DNA of 64,000 nucleotides. Source: Saccharicrinis sp963663905. Its GTDB lineage: Bacteria > Bacteroidota > Bacteroidia > Bacteroidales > Marinilabiliaceae. Of this stretch, positions 9,316 to 18,048 are shown in pieces (the first letter of the stretch is position 1; each line of letters begins with the position of its first letter). The notes under the pieces were generated by a model. The model was not told where the DNA came from, made no database searches, and was given only the letters and a program-made list of their open reading frames with translations. The translations under genes and the position numbers were made by a program. The stretch spans positions 1,922,001 through 1,986,000 of the forward strand of contig OY760657.1 in assembly GCA_963663905.2 (NCBI GenBank). The letters are read 5' to 3'.

Positions 9316-9359
9316 AAGTTTTGGAATTTCTCGTATATTCGTACAAACTCCAGAATAAA

Positions 9360-10049
9360 ATGACACAGGAAAGTAAACGAATATTAATTGTTGATGACGA
9401 GGAAGACCTATGTGAAATATTACAGTTTAACCTTGAAAGTGAAGGTTATAAAACTGAACTAGCTTATTCAGCAGAAGAGGCTTTACAAAAAGATCTGGAA
9501 TCATTTGATCTGCTATTGTTGGATGTAATGATGGGAAAAATGTCAGGATTTAAACTTATTGATACTATTCGTAAAGAATTGGCAATAGAGGTTCCTGTAA
9601 TATTCCTTACAGCAAAAAGTACTGAAAATGATTTGTTAACAGGTTTTAATCTTGGAGCAGATGATTATGTATCTAAGCCATATTCACTAAAGGAGTTGAT
9701 AGCTCGGGTGAAGGTGGTTCTTCGACGTAATAGTCAAAATATTTCTGCTGAAGATATGAGTGTAATTAAGGTTGAAAATATGGTTTTAGATCTTGATAAA
9801 AAAGATTTGACAATTATTGACGACCGAATCGAACTTACTCGCAAGGAGTTCGAGATACTAAAATTGTTCTTTGAAAATCAGAAAAAAGTTTTCTCACGAG
9901 AGGAAATATTAACAAGAATATGGGGTGATGATGTTGTAGTATCGGATCGCACTGTTGATGTTAATATTACACGTTTGAGAAAAAAAATAAAGCATTATGG
10001 AGAATATCTCAAAAACCGGCCCGGATTGGGATACTATTTTGAAGTTTAA
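9360..10049 (+). CDS. OmpR/PhoB-family response regulator
   Basis: A 229-residue two-domain regulator. The receiver domain has the acidic pocket DDEED (about 12-16), phospho-acceptor Asp55 in LLLLDVMMGK, and the conserved Lys in YVSKPYSLKEL. A winged-helix DNA-binding domain follows, with RTVDVNITRLRKKI in the recognition helix. I chose the ATG at 9360 because the receiver begins at once after it; the frame also runs back to a TTG at 9321. By position it is the PhoB of this locus, and the 11-bp repeats at 3386 are its expected target. Confidence 0.9.
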   Translation: MTQESKRILIVDDEEDLCEILQFNLESEGYKTELAYSAEEALQKDLESFDLLLLDVMMGKMSGFKLIDTIRKELAIEVPVIFLTAKSTENDLLTGFNLGADDYVSKPYSLKELIARVKVVLRRNSQNISAEDMSVIKVENMVLDLDKKDLTIIDDRIELTRKEFEILKLFFENQKKVFSREEILTRIWGDDVVVSDRTVDVNITRLRKKIKHYGEYLKNRPGLGYYFEV

Positions 10050-10070
10050 TAATTAAAATTAACCTCGTCT

Positions 10071-11855
10071 ATGTCATTTAATATTAATTACAAAAGAAAA
10101 CTCTTTGTATACTATTTTTCAATAATATTTGTAATTACGGCTTCTTTTATTGCCTTTCAATACCAAAGAGAAAAGCAATTCAGGATTGCTCAATTGGAGA
10201 GTAAATTAGATATCATTTCTGACCTTACTGATAATTTTATAAGAGATAATAAGATTATAGAAGATGGAAAGGTGATTTTAATTGATTCTCTTTTAAAAGT
10301 AGTGCCAAGTGAAGAAACCAGAGTTACAGTTATTGATCCTAAAGGAAAAGTGCTTTTTGATAGTTTTGTGGATGATTTTGAGTCAATGGAAAATCATTTA
10401 AAACGTCCTGAAGTTCAAAAAGCTATGTATGCTGACAATGGAGTAGGATCTAATATCCGTAAGTCAGCAACCACAGGACAAGAGTTCTACTATTATGCTC
10501 ATAATTACAATAAATATTTCATCAGAACTGCGGTAGTTTATGACATCCGGATTCAGAACTTTTTAAAAGCAGAACCCTTATTCTTAATATTCATTGGCTT
10601 TCTATTTATTGTTTCCTGGGTAATACTTTCGTTGGTAACAAAAAAAATGAGTGAGAGTATTACAAAGCTTAAAGATTTTGCAGTTCAGGTTCGTCAGAAT
10701 AAACAGGTGGTAGGAGATTATGAGTTTCCTAAGAATGAATTGGGCGTAATTGGAGAGCAAATCATATCAATGTATAAAAAGCTAACAGAAGCTAAAGAAT
10801 CATTGAGTTTGGAGAAAGAAAAATTGATTAAGCACCTTTTAGTCTTAAATGAAGGTGTTGGATTTTTTGGCTCGGATAAATCTGTGATACTAACCAATAC
10901 TTGCTTTGTTCAGTATTTAAACTTATTAGCAGAAAAATCTTCTATTAATCCTCAAAATGTTTTTGAAGTTGACGAATTAAAAGATCTTCAGAAATTTCTA
11001 AAAAAACATATCGATAAGAAGAAAGAAATTATTAATCCTAATTCACTACCTAAAAAGGAATTAACTATTGAAAAGAATGGTTATTATTTTGAAATTAAGT
11101 GTATTGTTTTTCAGGACAGAAGCTTTGAGATATTGATTAATGATGTTACAAAGCTTGAAAAACGTAGGTTATTAAAGCAACAAATGACCTCAAATATAGC
11201 ACACGAGTTAAAGACTCCAGTTGCATCTGTTCGTGGTTATTTAGAAACCATCATCAATAATCCTGATATTGAAGACGACAAGAAAAAGTATTTTGTGGAG
11301 AAAGCTTATCAGCAATCATTCAGACTTACTAATTTAATTGAGGATATAGTTGTATTAAATAAAATTGAAGAGGCGGGGAGTAGCTATAAATCAGAGAAAG
11401 TTTCCGTATTAAAAGTTGTTCAGGATGTGATTGAAAACCTACAGGATCATATTCAAAAGCAAGGTGCTAAAGTTCATGTAAATATCAAGGATGACATAGC
11501 TATAAATGCCAATCCTTCTTTAATTATGTCTGTATTCCAGAATTTAATAGATAATTCATTAAATTATGCAGGAGAAAATATTGATATAAAAATAGAGCAA
11601 TATCACGAGGATAATGAATTTTATCATTTCTCTGTCGCAGATAATGGAGTTGGAATTCCGGAAGAACACATATCTCGTATTTTTGAGCGGTTCTATAGAA
11701 TTGATTCGGGTCGTTCAAGAAAAATGGGAGGAACAGGTTTAGGTTTGGCAATTGTTAAACATGCTGTTAATGTTCATAATGGAGAGGTTTCCGTGAAGAA
11801 CGCACCAGGTGGAGGTGTAGTATTTTATATTAGCTTGCCCAAATTTCAGGATTAA
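10071..11855 (+). CDS. PhoR-like membrane histidine kinase
   Basis: A 594-residue sensor kinase. Two membrane helices (about 11-27 and 165-187) flank an extracytoplasmic domain of about 135 residues; a HAMP-like linker and a degenerate PAS-like region follow. The dimerisation/phosphorylation motif NIAHELKTPVASVRGYLE places the phospho-histidine at residue 378. The ATPase domain has N-box NLIDNSLNYA, DNGVGIPEEH and GGTGLGLAIVKH. It starts 22 bp after the regulator gene, so it is its cognate kinase. In the PhoR family the phosphate signal arrives via PstSCAB-PhoU rather than direct binding. Confidence 0.9.
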   Translation: MSFNINYKRKLFVYYFSIIFVITASFIAFQYQREKQFRIAQLESKLDIISDLTDNFIRDNKIIEDGKVILIDSLLKVVPSEETRVTVIDPKGKVLFDSFVDDFESMENHLKRPEVQKAMYADNGVGSNIRKSATTGQEFYYYAHNYNKYFIRTAVVYDIRIQNFLKAEPLFLIFIGFLFIVSWVILSLVTKKMSESITKLKDFAVQVRQNKQVVGDYEFPKNELGVIGEQIISMYKKLTEAKESLSLEKEKLIKHLLVLNEGVGFFGSDKSVILTNTCFVQYLNLLAEKSSINPQNVFEVDELKDLQKFLKKHIDKKKEIINPNSLPKKELTIEKNGYYFEIKCIVFQDRSFEILINDVTKLEKRRLLKQQMTSNIAHELKTPVASVRGYLETIINNPDIEDDKKKYFVEKAYQQSFRLTNLIEDIVVLNKIEEAGSSYKSEKVSVLKVVQDVIENLQDHIQKQGAKVHVNIKDDIAINANPSLIMSVFQNLIDNSLNYAGENIDIKIEQYHEDNEFYHFSVADNGVGIPEEHISRIFERFYRIDSGRSRKMGGTGLGLAIVKHAVNVHNGEVSVKNAPGGGVVFYISLPKFQD

Positions 11856-11873
11856 TTAATTTTGATATAATTA

Positions 11874-11917
11874 AAAAAAGACAAAGTCCATCGATATCGA
11901 TGGACTTTGTCTTTTTT
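11874..11917. terminator. Bidirectional terminator, perfect 44-bp palindrome
   Basis: Bases 11880-11911 are a perfect 32-bp palindrome (half-site gacaaagtccatcgat), extended by A6 on the left and T6 on the right. It lies between convergent phoR-like and methylase genes and has a U-tract in either direction, so it can end both transcripts. Confidence 0.9.
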
Positions 11918-11953
11918 ATCTTTTTATATACTCATTATATGTAAACAATTTAT

Positions 11954-12658
11954 TTACCCCTGAATTAAAAAGATAGTTGGTTTTTTATGTAGTTCTGGTA
12001 AACTGCCTTTCCACTGAGCCACAGTTTTTGTTTTAATAAACTCTGTTTCTAAGGTAATATCGCAAGCCACACAAACTTTAGTTTTGGAATTGCAATTTGT
12101 GATAATATCTTTTAATAAGTGATTGTTTCTGTATGGAGCCTCGATAAATATCTGAGTTTGTTTTTCTCTTATAGAGACAGCCTCCAAATGTTTGATAGCT
12201 TTGGCGCGATCGCCAGCTTTAATAGGAATGTAACCATGAAAAGCAAAGCTCTGACCATTCATTCCTGAAGCCATTAAAGATAAAAGGATAGAGGAAGGGC
12301 CAACCAAAGGCACAACCTTTATATTTTGTTGATGAGCCAATGCTACTATTTCGGCACCTGGATCTGCAACACCAGGACATCCTGCTTCAGAAACAATACC
12401 AACGTTTTCTCCTTTTTTAACAACATTTAAAAAACTGCTTTTTTGCTGAGGAGTTGTATGTTTGTTTAAAACAAAAAATGTAAGTTCATCAATGTCTATT
12501 GATTTATCTACTTTCTTCAAATATCGGCGTGTAGTTCTGATATCTTCTACAATATAATACTTGATTTGTTTTATTAGAATACAAACTTCTGAAGGAATTA
12601 CGCTTTCAACTGAAGTCTCACCTAATGTATTTGGAATTAAAAATACTGTACCTGCCAT
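11954..12658 (-). CDS. SAM-dependent methyltransferase, RsmI/tetrapyrrole methylase family
   Basis: A 234-residue protein of the tetrapyrrole-methylase fold that includes RsmI, the 16S rRNA C1402 ribose methyltransferase. It has the GENVGIVSEAGCPGVADPG segment (about residues 80-98), corresponding to the SDAGTPLISDPG signature of RsmI, and PLVGPSSILLSLMASG, which matches the next conserved loop. It is shorter than E. coli RsmI (about 286 residues) and lacks its C-terminal extension. Bacteroidota commonly encode this short form, whose target is not certain. It is transcribed toward the phoR-like gene and shares its terminator. Confidence 0.8.
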   Translation of the reverse strand: MAGTVFLIPNTLGETSVESVIPSEVCILIKQIKYYIVEDIRTTRRYLKKVDKSIDIDELTFFVLNKHTTPQQKSSFLNVVKKGENVGIVSEAGCPGVADPGAEIVALAHQQNIKVVPLVGPSSILLSLMASGMNGQSFAFHGYIPIKAGDRAKAIKHLEAVSIREKQTQIFIEAPYRNNHLLKDIITNCNSKTKVCVACDITLETEFIKTKTVAQWKGSLPELHKKPTIFLIQG

Positions 12659-12695
12659 TAATTAAATTTTGGGCAAAATTATAAAATAATCGCAC

Positions 12696-12731
12696 AAAAA
12701 AAGGCTGTCTAAACGTTTAAGACAAGCCTTT
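12696..12731 (-). terminator. Terminator downstream of the GH16-like gene
   Basis: Read on the minus strand, a stem of aaggcttgtcttaaa paired with tttagacagcctt (one bulge) is followed by a run of eight T. It separates the GH16-like gene from the methylase gene. Confidence 0.75.
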
Positions 12732-12764
12732 CTATAAAATTGTGTGTTAATTGTATGTGCTTTG

Positions 12765-14006
12765 TTAATTAAGCTGATAACATCTTACCCAATCAATATC
12801 CATTGATATAGGAAGATTTTCGGCTTTGGGTTCATCCAATAAATGCGAACTTAAAGTTACATACATTGGAGTTTGCGGAATGTTTTCTGTTTGAGTATGA
12901 ACTGTTACTCCATTAATTTTCCATTCCATTTTGTTTTTAGACCATTCTAATGAATAAATATAAAACTGATCAGAAGAACCTGGAATCTTAAGCTTTTCAA
13001 CTTTTTGATTTATCTCTTTTCCATTTGACCAGAAGTTTCCTGCTTCAATTTTGTTCTTCTCATTATCAGGTGTTTTTAGAATGTTAACCTGAGGTGCAAT
13101 TTTTTCTGCCAATAGCCAAAAAGTATGATTAACCGGTGCGGTATGACTATATTTAATCTTTGCTTCAAAACGACCAAATTGTTGTCTAAAACTTTGTCCG
13201 GTACTTATCAAACCAGAAGTAAAGTCAAATTTCTTAGGAACAAAACCTAATGTTGGATCCCAGATTTTACCATTACATGCTTGTGTTTTGGTAATAATTT
13301 TAACGCAACCGTCACGAAGCTCAATATTAGAATCAGTAAAAAACTGTTTTTCATTTGCCTGAACATAAGTGTCATTCATTAATGCCTTGCCCCAGAAATA
13401 ACCAGTAATCCATTTAGACATATCCAGTTTAGTGCCATTAAAGTCATCTTCAAATGTCATATTCCACTTGTCAATATCATTAAAAGAATTATGATCTTTT
13501 GTTTTATTATACCATACTATATCTTCACTTTTAGATAGAGTTTTATATTCTTCAATTAATTGAAATTCTTTGGATTTCTTAAATCTGTTTTTATCATTCA
13601 TTTCAGATTTAATATCAGTAAATTCCTTAGAGTTTACATAGGTTTCAAGTTTAAGGAATGTTTGAATTTCGGGAGTATTCTTTAATTCATTAGCTTCATC
13701 AGTTTTCCCTTTACCCATGAACTTAAAATAACGTTTTACATTAGCAGAACGTTTGTGTTCTTTGTATTTCTTAAACTTTTGGTATGCCTCCGTATCTTTA
13801 AACTTTTCTTTTTTAAGCTTAGTTACTTTTTTCTCAAAATCTCCTGAATGAACTAATGTATCTAATTCATAATATCTTTTTAAATCTGCAGATTCTTCTA
13901 TTCTGTTGAAACGATCAAATTCCTCTTTAAGGTGCCTAAGTTCGTTCTCATATTTCTCTGTATTAGGAAATTTACTTCCAAAAAGGGTTGCAAAAAAATT
14001 AGCCAT
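12765..14006 (-). CDS. GH16-fold protein with degenerate catalytic site and duplicated N-terminal region
   Basis: A 413-residue protein without signal peptide. Residues 180-413 follow the glycoside hydrolase family 16 jelly-roll: WNMTFEDDFNG opening, FGRFEAKIKY, HTFWLL, YSLEWSKNKMEWKING, and DIDWVRCYQ at the end. The catalytic EIDILE-type motif is replaced by QVNILK (306-311): nucleophile Glu to Gln, Asp to Asn, acid/base Glu to Lys. It is therefore predicted to be inactive as a glycosidase, perhaps a binding protein. Residues about 39-95 and 111-168 are two diverged copies of a charged helical unit of about 57 residues. The lack of a secretion signal suggests a cytoplasmic place. Confidence 0.8.
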   Translation of the reverse strand: MANFFATLFGSKFPNTEKYENELRHLKEEFDRFNRIEESADLKRYYELDTLVHSGDFEKKVTKLKKEKFKDTEAYQKFKKYKEHKRSANVKRYFKFMGKGKTDEANELKNTPEIQTFLKLETYVNSKEFTDIKSEMNDKNRFKKSKEFQLIEEYKTLSKSEDIVWYNKTKDHNSFNDIDKWNMTFEDDFNGTKLDMSKWITGYFWGKALMNDTYVQANEKQFFTDSNIELRDGCVKIITKTQACNGKIWDPTLGFVPKKFDFTSGLISTGQSFRQQFGRFEAKIKYSHTAPVNHTFWLLAEKIAPQVNILKTPDNEKNKIEAGNFWSNGKEINQKVEKLKIPGSSDQFYIYSLEWSKNKMEWKINGVTVHTQTENIPQTPMYVTLSSHLLDEPKAENLPISMDIDWVRCYQLN

Positions 14007-14142
14007 TCTTTAGAATTATATTTAGTAATGCCACATTCTACGCAAATAAATATAAAATGTTATTATAAAATAGCATTCAGAGGTGAATTTTGAAAAAAAT
14101 AAAAAAATAGATACTCAGATATACAAGGATAAATTATTTTTA

Positions 14143-14150
14143 TATTTTTG
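14143..14150 (+). promoter_or_regulatory. -7 promoter element TATTTTTG before the tRNA genes
   Basis: Matches TAnnTTTG and ends 10 bp before tRNA-Gly, so transcription would begin a few bases upstream of the mature tRNA. No strong TTTG box is present upstream. Confidence 0.55.
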
Positions 14151-14160
14151 CACTCGCAAT

Positions 14161-14233
<73 letters not shown>

Positions 14234-14284
14234 CATCAAATAAACATGAAGGGTGATGATACAAATCGCTCTTTTTTTATTTAA

Positions 14285-14367
14285 GCCCAAGTGCTGAAAT
14301 TGGTAGACAGGCATGGTTGAGGGCCATGTGTCCTACGGACGTGCGGGTTCAAGTCCCGCCTTGGGCA
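14285..14367 (+). tRNA. tRNA-Leu (GAG)
   Basis: Class II tRNA of 83 nt: acceptor gcccaag pairs with cttgggc, discriminator A, anticodon stem catgg/ccatg with loop ttgaggg giving anticodon GAG, a variable arm (tgtcctacggacg) and T-arm gcgggttcaagtcccgc. CCA is not encoded. Confidence 0.97.
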
Positions 14368-14376
14368 CGGAAATAG

Positions 14377-14414
14377 AAAACTCCCGATTGATTGTTTCAG
14401 TCGGGAGTTTTTTA
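14377..14414 (+). terminator. Terminator after tRNA pair
   Basis: Stem aaaactcccga (14377-14387) pairs perfectly with tcgggagtttt (14401-14411), followed by further T. It ends the tRNA-Gly/tRNA-Leu transcript; the convergent trmO-like gene ends 35 bp further on. Confidence 0.85.
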
Positions 14415-14448
14415 TAACAGATTTTTAATAAATAATTCAGATAAATAC

Positions 14449-14937
14449 TTAAATAAATCTGGCGTCAGAAGTCACTACTTCTGCTGACATTTCTTTTGTT
14501 TGGTTTTCTAGCCAGCCAACTTTTACATGATCTCTACTATCATATTGTGGCCAATAAGGTTTTATGTCGATTAAAGGAGTACCATCTAGCATATCTACTT
14601 CTTCTATGTATAAAACATTGCCTTCTACAGCTAAAAGTTTAACTGTAGACATACCCAAAGCATTTGGACGAGTTGGTGATTTGCATGCAAATATTCCATG
14701 TTCTTTGGAATCCATAAATGGTGTTACTTTAAGCTTATATTCTTTGACTTTATGTAAATGATAGAATAAAGTAATATGCGAGAATCCTTCAATGTCAAGT
14801 AATCCATCCATATATTTTGGATCAATAATAATCTTACCTTTTACAGATTTTGCACCAACTGGTTGAATTGGCATATTATTTAAAGTTTTATGAGGTGTTC
14901 TAATATAGCCAATTGGATGAAATTCTATTGTTCCCAT
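14449..14937 (-). CDS. trmO: TrmO/TsaA family tRNA methyltransferase
   Basis: A 162-residue protein of the UPF0066/TsaA family. In E. coli TrmO methylates N6-threonylcarbamoyladenosine at position 37 of some tRNAs with SAM as donor. The signature FACKSPTRPNALGMSTVKLL (about residues 83-102) matches the family's SPxRPNxxGxSxVxL motif, and the opening FHPIGYIRTPHKT is also typical. It lacks the C-terminal extension of E. coli TrmO (about 235 residues), making it a short TsaA-type version. It lies convergent to the tRNA genes. Confidence 0.85.
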   Translation of the reverse strand: MGTIEFHPIGYIRTPHKTLNNMPIQPVGAKSVKGKIIIDPKYMDGLLDIEGFSHITLFYHLHKVKEYKLKVTPFMDSKEHGIFACKSPTRPNALGMSTVKLLAVEGNVLYIEEVDMLDGTPLIDIKPYWPQYDSRDHVKVGWLENQTKEMSAEVVTSDARFI

Positions 14938-15387
14938 ATTATTAAATTTTATCTTTGTTCGACTATCCTTTTTGTTTTAAATCTCAAATTTTACATTTCT
15001 TGTAAAATAATATCATCATTATTAGATTCTCAATAAAAAGCATACCACTTTTTTATAGTACTAATTATCAGTAGTTATTTCTATTATATTTCTACATATA
15101 TGTTATAATTGTGAGAATATTCTACATTTATGTATTATATTAATATTTGAACACTGCTTAAATTACTGGCCAAACATTAGAGAAAGATTAAAAAAATAAT
15201 TATTACTCCTGTAATTAAGGGGGGGGCTATTATTTTCTGTATAATATTATTAACATAGGTTTTTATAGCTTTTGTGTATGTTTTAAAAATGTTTATCAAT
15301 TATATACCAAGTTTTCTTATTATAGCAGTGTAATATTTCTTGTTAATAATTAGATTTATCGAATATTAAACTTGAAATCTCATAAAT
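14938..15387. other. Intergenic, AT-rich, no gene seen
   Basis: The spacer between divergent genes contains a run of eight G (15219-15226), striking in so AT-rich a context. On the + strand a TATCTTTG box lies near 14948-14956 but no gene begins close behind it. No tRNA or convincing open frame was found. Confidence 0.4.
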
Positions 15388-15555
15388 ATGAAACGTTTAG
15401 TAATTACCTTCACCTTCCTTATTTTTGCTATATCATATTTATTATATCTTGTTATCTATGTAATTAAAAAGCCCTTTGAGATAGCAATGTCTGAAAATCC
15501 AAAGAAAAGTTTGGAAAGAAGTATTGTAAGAGTAAAGAGGTATATGAGAGCATAA
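15388..15555 (+). CDS. Small membrane protein, 55 residues, hypothetical
   Basis: ATG at 15388 opens a frame of 55 codons ending TAA at 15553. The product has a basic start (MKR), one hydrophobic helix (about residues 4-26: VITFTFLIFAISYLLYLVIY) and a basic cytoplasmic tail with many Lys and Arg. The pattern is typical of small single-pass inner-membrane proteins. I do not recognise a family. No promoter or terminator was confirmed around it, and a chance frame remains possible. Confidence 0.45.
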   Translation: MKRLVITFTFLIFAISYLLYLVIYVIKKPFEIAMSENPKKSLERSIVRVKRYMRA

Positions 15556-15693
15556 TTCTTGAAATAGTAACAAGTGAAGAGTAAATAAGATTAAGAAGAA
15601 CTCAACTTAATTATGAATTAATCATGTAGCCAAAAATAAGGTTAGTATATTGTTGTTTATTTTATTCCATTTAAAGAAACTTTGAAATAAATC

Positions 15694-15730
15694 CAAAAAA
15701 AACTCCTGATCGATTTACAAACAGGAGTTT
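15694..15730 (-). terminator. Terminator of the copper-efflux operon
   Basis: On the minus strand aaactcctg pairs with caggagttt around a 13-nt loop, followed by a run of T (the A-run at 15695-15701). It lies 11 bp after the stop of the HMA protein gene and probably ends the whole cus-like operon. Confidence 0.8.
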
Positions 15731-15741
15731 CACTCATTTAC

Positions 15742-16095
15742 TTATTCCTTTGTCTTATCAACAGGCCTTTCATACTTGCAGCACCCTGGTAAAGCATTGT
15801 AAGTTTCATCCTTTGCCTTATATTTATCTGTATCATGTCCAACTTTAGCCAATGAAATCTGGACTTGATCTAAACTTGTCTTAGATTCATCGAATGTTAG
15901 TTCAAGTATTTGAGTTTTTTTATCCCATTCAGCTTTTGATACACCTTCAACTGACTTAGCTGTTTTTTCAATACGTGTTTTACACATACCACAGCTACCA
16001 TAAACTTTAAACTTTTCTGATTTTGATTGTCCAAATACTGTTGTTAAACTTAAAAATACGATTGTAATTGCTAGATAAAATGCTTTTGTTTTCAT
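15742..16095 (-). CDS. Secreted heavy-metal-associated (HMA) domain protein
   Basis: A 117-residue protein with a signal peptide (1-22, ending VFGQ) and one HMA domain. The metal-binding pair is in GSCGMCKTRIE, followed by the ferredoxin-like beta-alpha-beta pattern and a tail LPGCCKYER with a second cysteine pair. The same HMA-plus-LPxCC unit occurs twice at the end of the CusB-like protein encoded just upstream. It is probably a periplasmic copper or silver chaperone delivering metal to the adaptor. It is the last gene of the efflux operon, 34 bp after the adaptor gene. Confidence 0.85.
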   Translation of the reverse strand: MKTKAFYLAITIVFLSLTTVFGQSKSEKFKVYGSCGMCKTRIEKTAKSVEGVSKAEWDKKTQILELTFDESKTSLDQVQISLAKVGHDTDKYKAKDETYNALPGCCKYERPVDKTKE

Positions 16096-16129
16096 AATTG
16101 TAAATTTTAAATGTTATAATTCTTTAATG

Positions 16130-18007
16130 TTATTCTCTGTACAAACAACAAGCGGGTAAATTACTGTACACTTCATCCGAAGCTTTTTCTTTCTCGGTAT
16201 CATGACCAACTTTTGCAATAGCTTTATGTATTTTGTCAAGTGATGTTTTATCTGACAAATAGCTAACATGTATCATTTTACTGTCTTCATTCCATTCTGC
16301 AGATTCAACTCCGGATACACTTAGAGCAGCTTCCTCAATACGGTCTTTACACATTCCACAATTACCATATACTTTAAACATGGAATCTTGTATTTTATCC
16401 GTTGCTGCATCCGCTGAAGTTCTGGTATAATGGCAACACTCTGGAAGACTTTGATAAACATCATCAGGAGCTGTTTCCAATTCTGTATCGTAACCTGATT
16501 TTGCTATTGCTTTATGTATATCTGCCAGTTTTACCTTGTCGGCATTATAATTTACATGAATCATATGTGTTTCCTGACTCCAATCTGCTTTACTCACTCC
16601 GTCAAGCGACATAGCTGCAGTTTCAATGGTTTCTTCACACATACCGCAATTCCCGGATACATTAAACATAGCATGCTGCATATTTCCCTCAGCCTGTTCA
16701 TTCATATTCATTTCACCATGATTATGCCCGGTTGAAGCATCGCCGCCTTGAGGATTCATCATACTAGGTAATCCAATCAATTGTGCTGCAGCATCAATCT
16801 TAAATACGCCATTGGTTGCTATTTCCTCACCAGCTTCCAGACCTTCTTTTACAACATAAAACGCTCCTGCTTCCGGTCCCAATACAATTTCACGGTATAA
16901 GAATGTAGGAGATTCACGATCCTGAACTTTAGTGTAAACCACCGCTCTTTTTCCTGTCCATAGTACTGCAGTCTTAGGAATAATAAGGGCAGTTTGGCCT
17001 TCGGCAATTTTAGATTGCAGCACTCCATTGGTAAACATTTCGGGTTTTAAGCGTAAATCTTTATTATTAATCTCGGCACGTACCTTAGCTACTCTTGTTT
17101 TAGCATCTATAAAAGGATCAACATAGGTCACCTTTGTTTTAAATTCCTCACCTGGCAATGCCTGTAAAGTAAAACTTATCTTATCTCCAACTTTTATCCA
17201 GGGTAAATCTGTTTCATAAGCATCAAACAAGGCCCACAATTTGCTTAAATCAGCTACTTTAAATAAAGCTGTTCCTTCCTTCACATAATCACCTAATGCC
17301 ACATGACGCATAATTACTGTGCCGGTTATGGGCGACAAAACATCAAAATCGACTTCCGGCTGACCTGATTGTTCAATATTATCAATTTGACTTTCGGATA
17401 AATCCCATGCTTTTAGTTTTGCTCTTGCTGCCTTATATAATGAAGGATTATTTTCTTTAAACTCTGAAGCTTCAATCAACTCACGTTGTGCACTCACTAA
17501 ATTTGGAGAGTAAATGGTGGCCAATTTCTGTCCTTTACGAACTTCCTGTCCGGTAAAATTAACAAAGAGTTCTTCGATACGCCCACCAAAACGAGCAGTC
17601 AGTTCAGCAATTCGTCTTTCATCTACATTCAATTTACCTTGCATATATATCGACTTACTCGGCTCACCCAAAACTACTTTTGATGTTTGAATATCGGCTA
17701 GTTTTGCTGCCGATTCACTCATTACAATTTCATTAGGGTCTGTATGTTCACCACCTTTCAAGGATGATAATGGAATTAAATCCATGGCACAGATTGGGCA
17801 TAAGCCGGACTTATCCTGCTTAATTTGAGGGTGCATTGAACAAGTCCAAACAGTAGCTTCTTCTTCATGATTGTGACCTGCATGTTCATCTTCTACACTA
17901 TTTGTATTACCTGATGGTGCAATGATCCACCCGAGAACTAATCCTAAAACCAAAACGCCCAGGATTAGTTTATAATTGCTTTTTATATTCTCTATTATCG
18001 TTTTCAT
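16130..18007 (-). CDS. CusB-like periplasmic adaptor with N-terminal metal domain and two C-terminal HMA domains
   Basis: Membrane-fusion subunit of a tripartite heavy-metal efflux pump, 625 residues. Order: membrane anchor (about 13-31), His-rich stretch HAGHNHEEE, a heavy-metal-binding domain with CSMHP and CPICAMDL (56-77), the HlyD/CusB barrel-sandwich and beta-barrel regions (about 100-415), a linker with GHNHGEMNMNEQ, then two HMA units at about 445-525 and 541-625, each with GNCGMC and a terminal LPxCC. CusB is usually about 400 residues; the HMA additions make an unusually metal-rich adaptor. It lies 41 bp downstream of the TolC-like gene. Confidence 0.88.
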   Translation of the reverse strand: MKTIIENIKSNYKLILGVLVLGLVLGWIIAPSGNTNSVEDEHAGHNHEEEATVWTCSMHPQIKQDKSGLCPICAMDLIPLSSLKGGEHTDPNEIVMSESAAKLADIQTSKVVLGEPSKSIYMQGKLNVDERRIAELTARFGGRIEELFVNFTGQEVRKGQKLATIYSPNLVSAQRELIEASEFKENNPSLYKAARAKLKAWDLSESQIDNIEQSGQPEVDFDVLSPITGTVIMRHVALGDYVKEGTALFKVADLSKLWALFDAYETDLPWIKVGDKISFTLQALPGEEFKTKVTYVDPFIDAKTRVAKVRAEINNKDLRLKPEMFTNGVLQSKIAEGQTALIIPKTAVLWTGKRAVVYTKVQDRESPTFLYREIVLGPEAGAFYVVKEGLEAGEEIATNGVFKIDAAAQLIGLPSMMNPQGGDASTGHNHGEMNMNEQAEGNMQHAMFNVSGNCGMCEETIETAAMSLDGVSKADWSQETHMIHVNYNADKVKLADIHKAIAKSGYDTELETAPDDVYQSLPECCHYTRTSADAATDKIQDSMFKVYGNCGMCKDRIEEAALSVSGVESAEWNEDSKMIHVSYLSDKTSLDKIHKAIAKVGHDTEKEKASDEVYSNLPACCLYRE

Positions 18008-18048
18008 TTCTCTGTAATTATATCGTTATCACTACATGAATACTATTG

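Noticed and set aside
15219..15226. G8 tract (also G7 at 25626-25632) as phase-variation switches
   Set aside because: Both are intergenic, not inside a reading frame or a recognised promoter spacer, so no effect can be argued.
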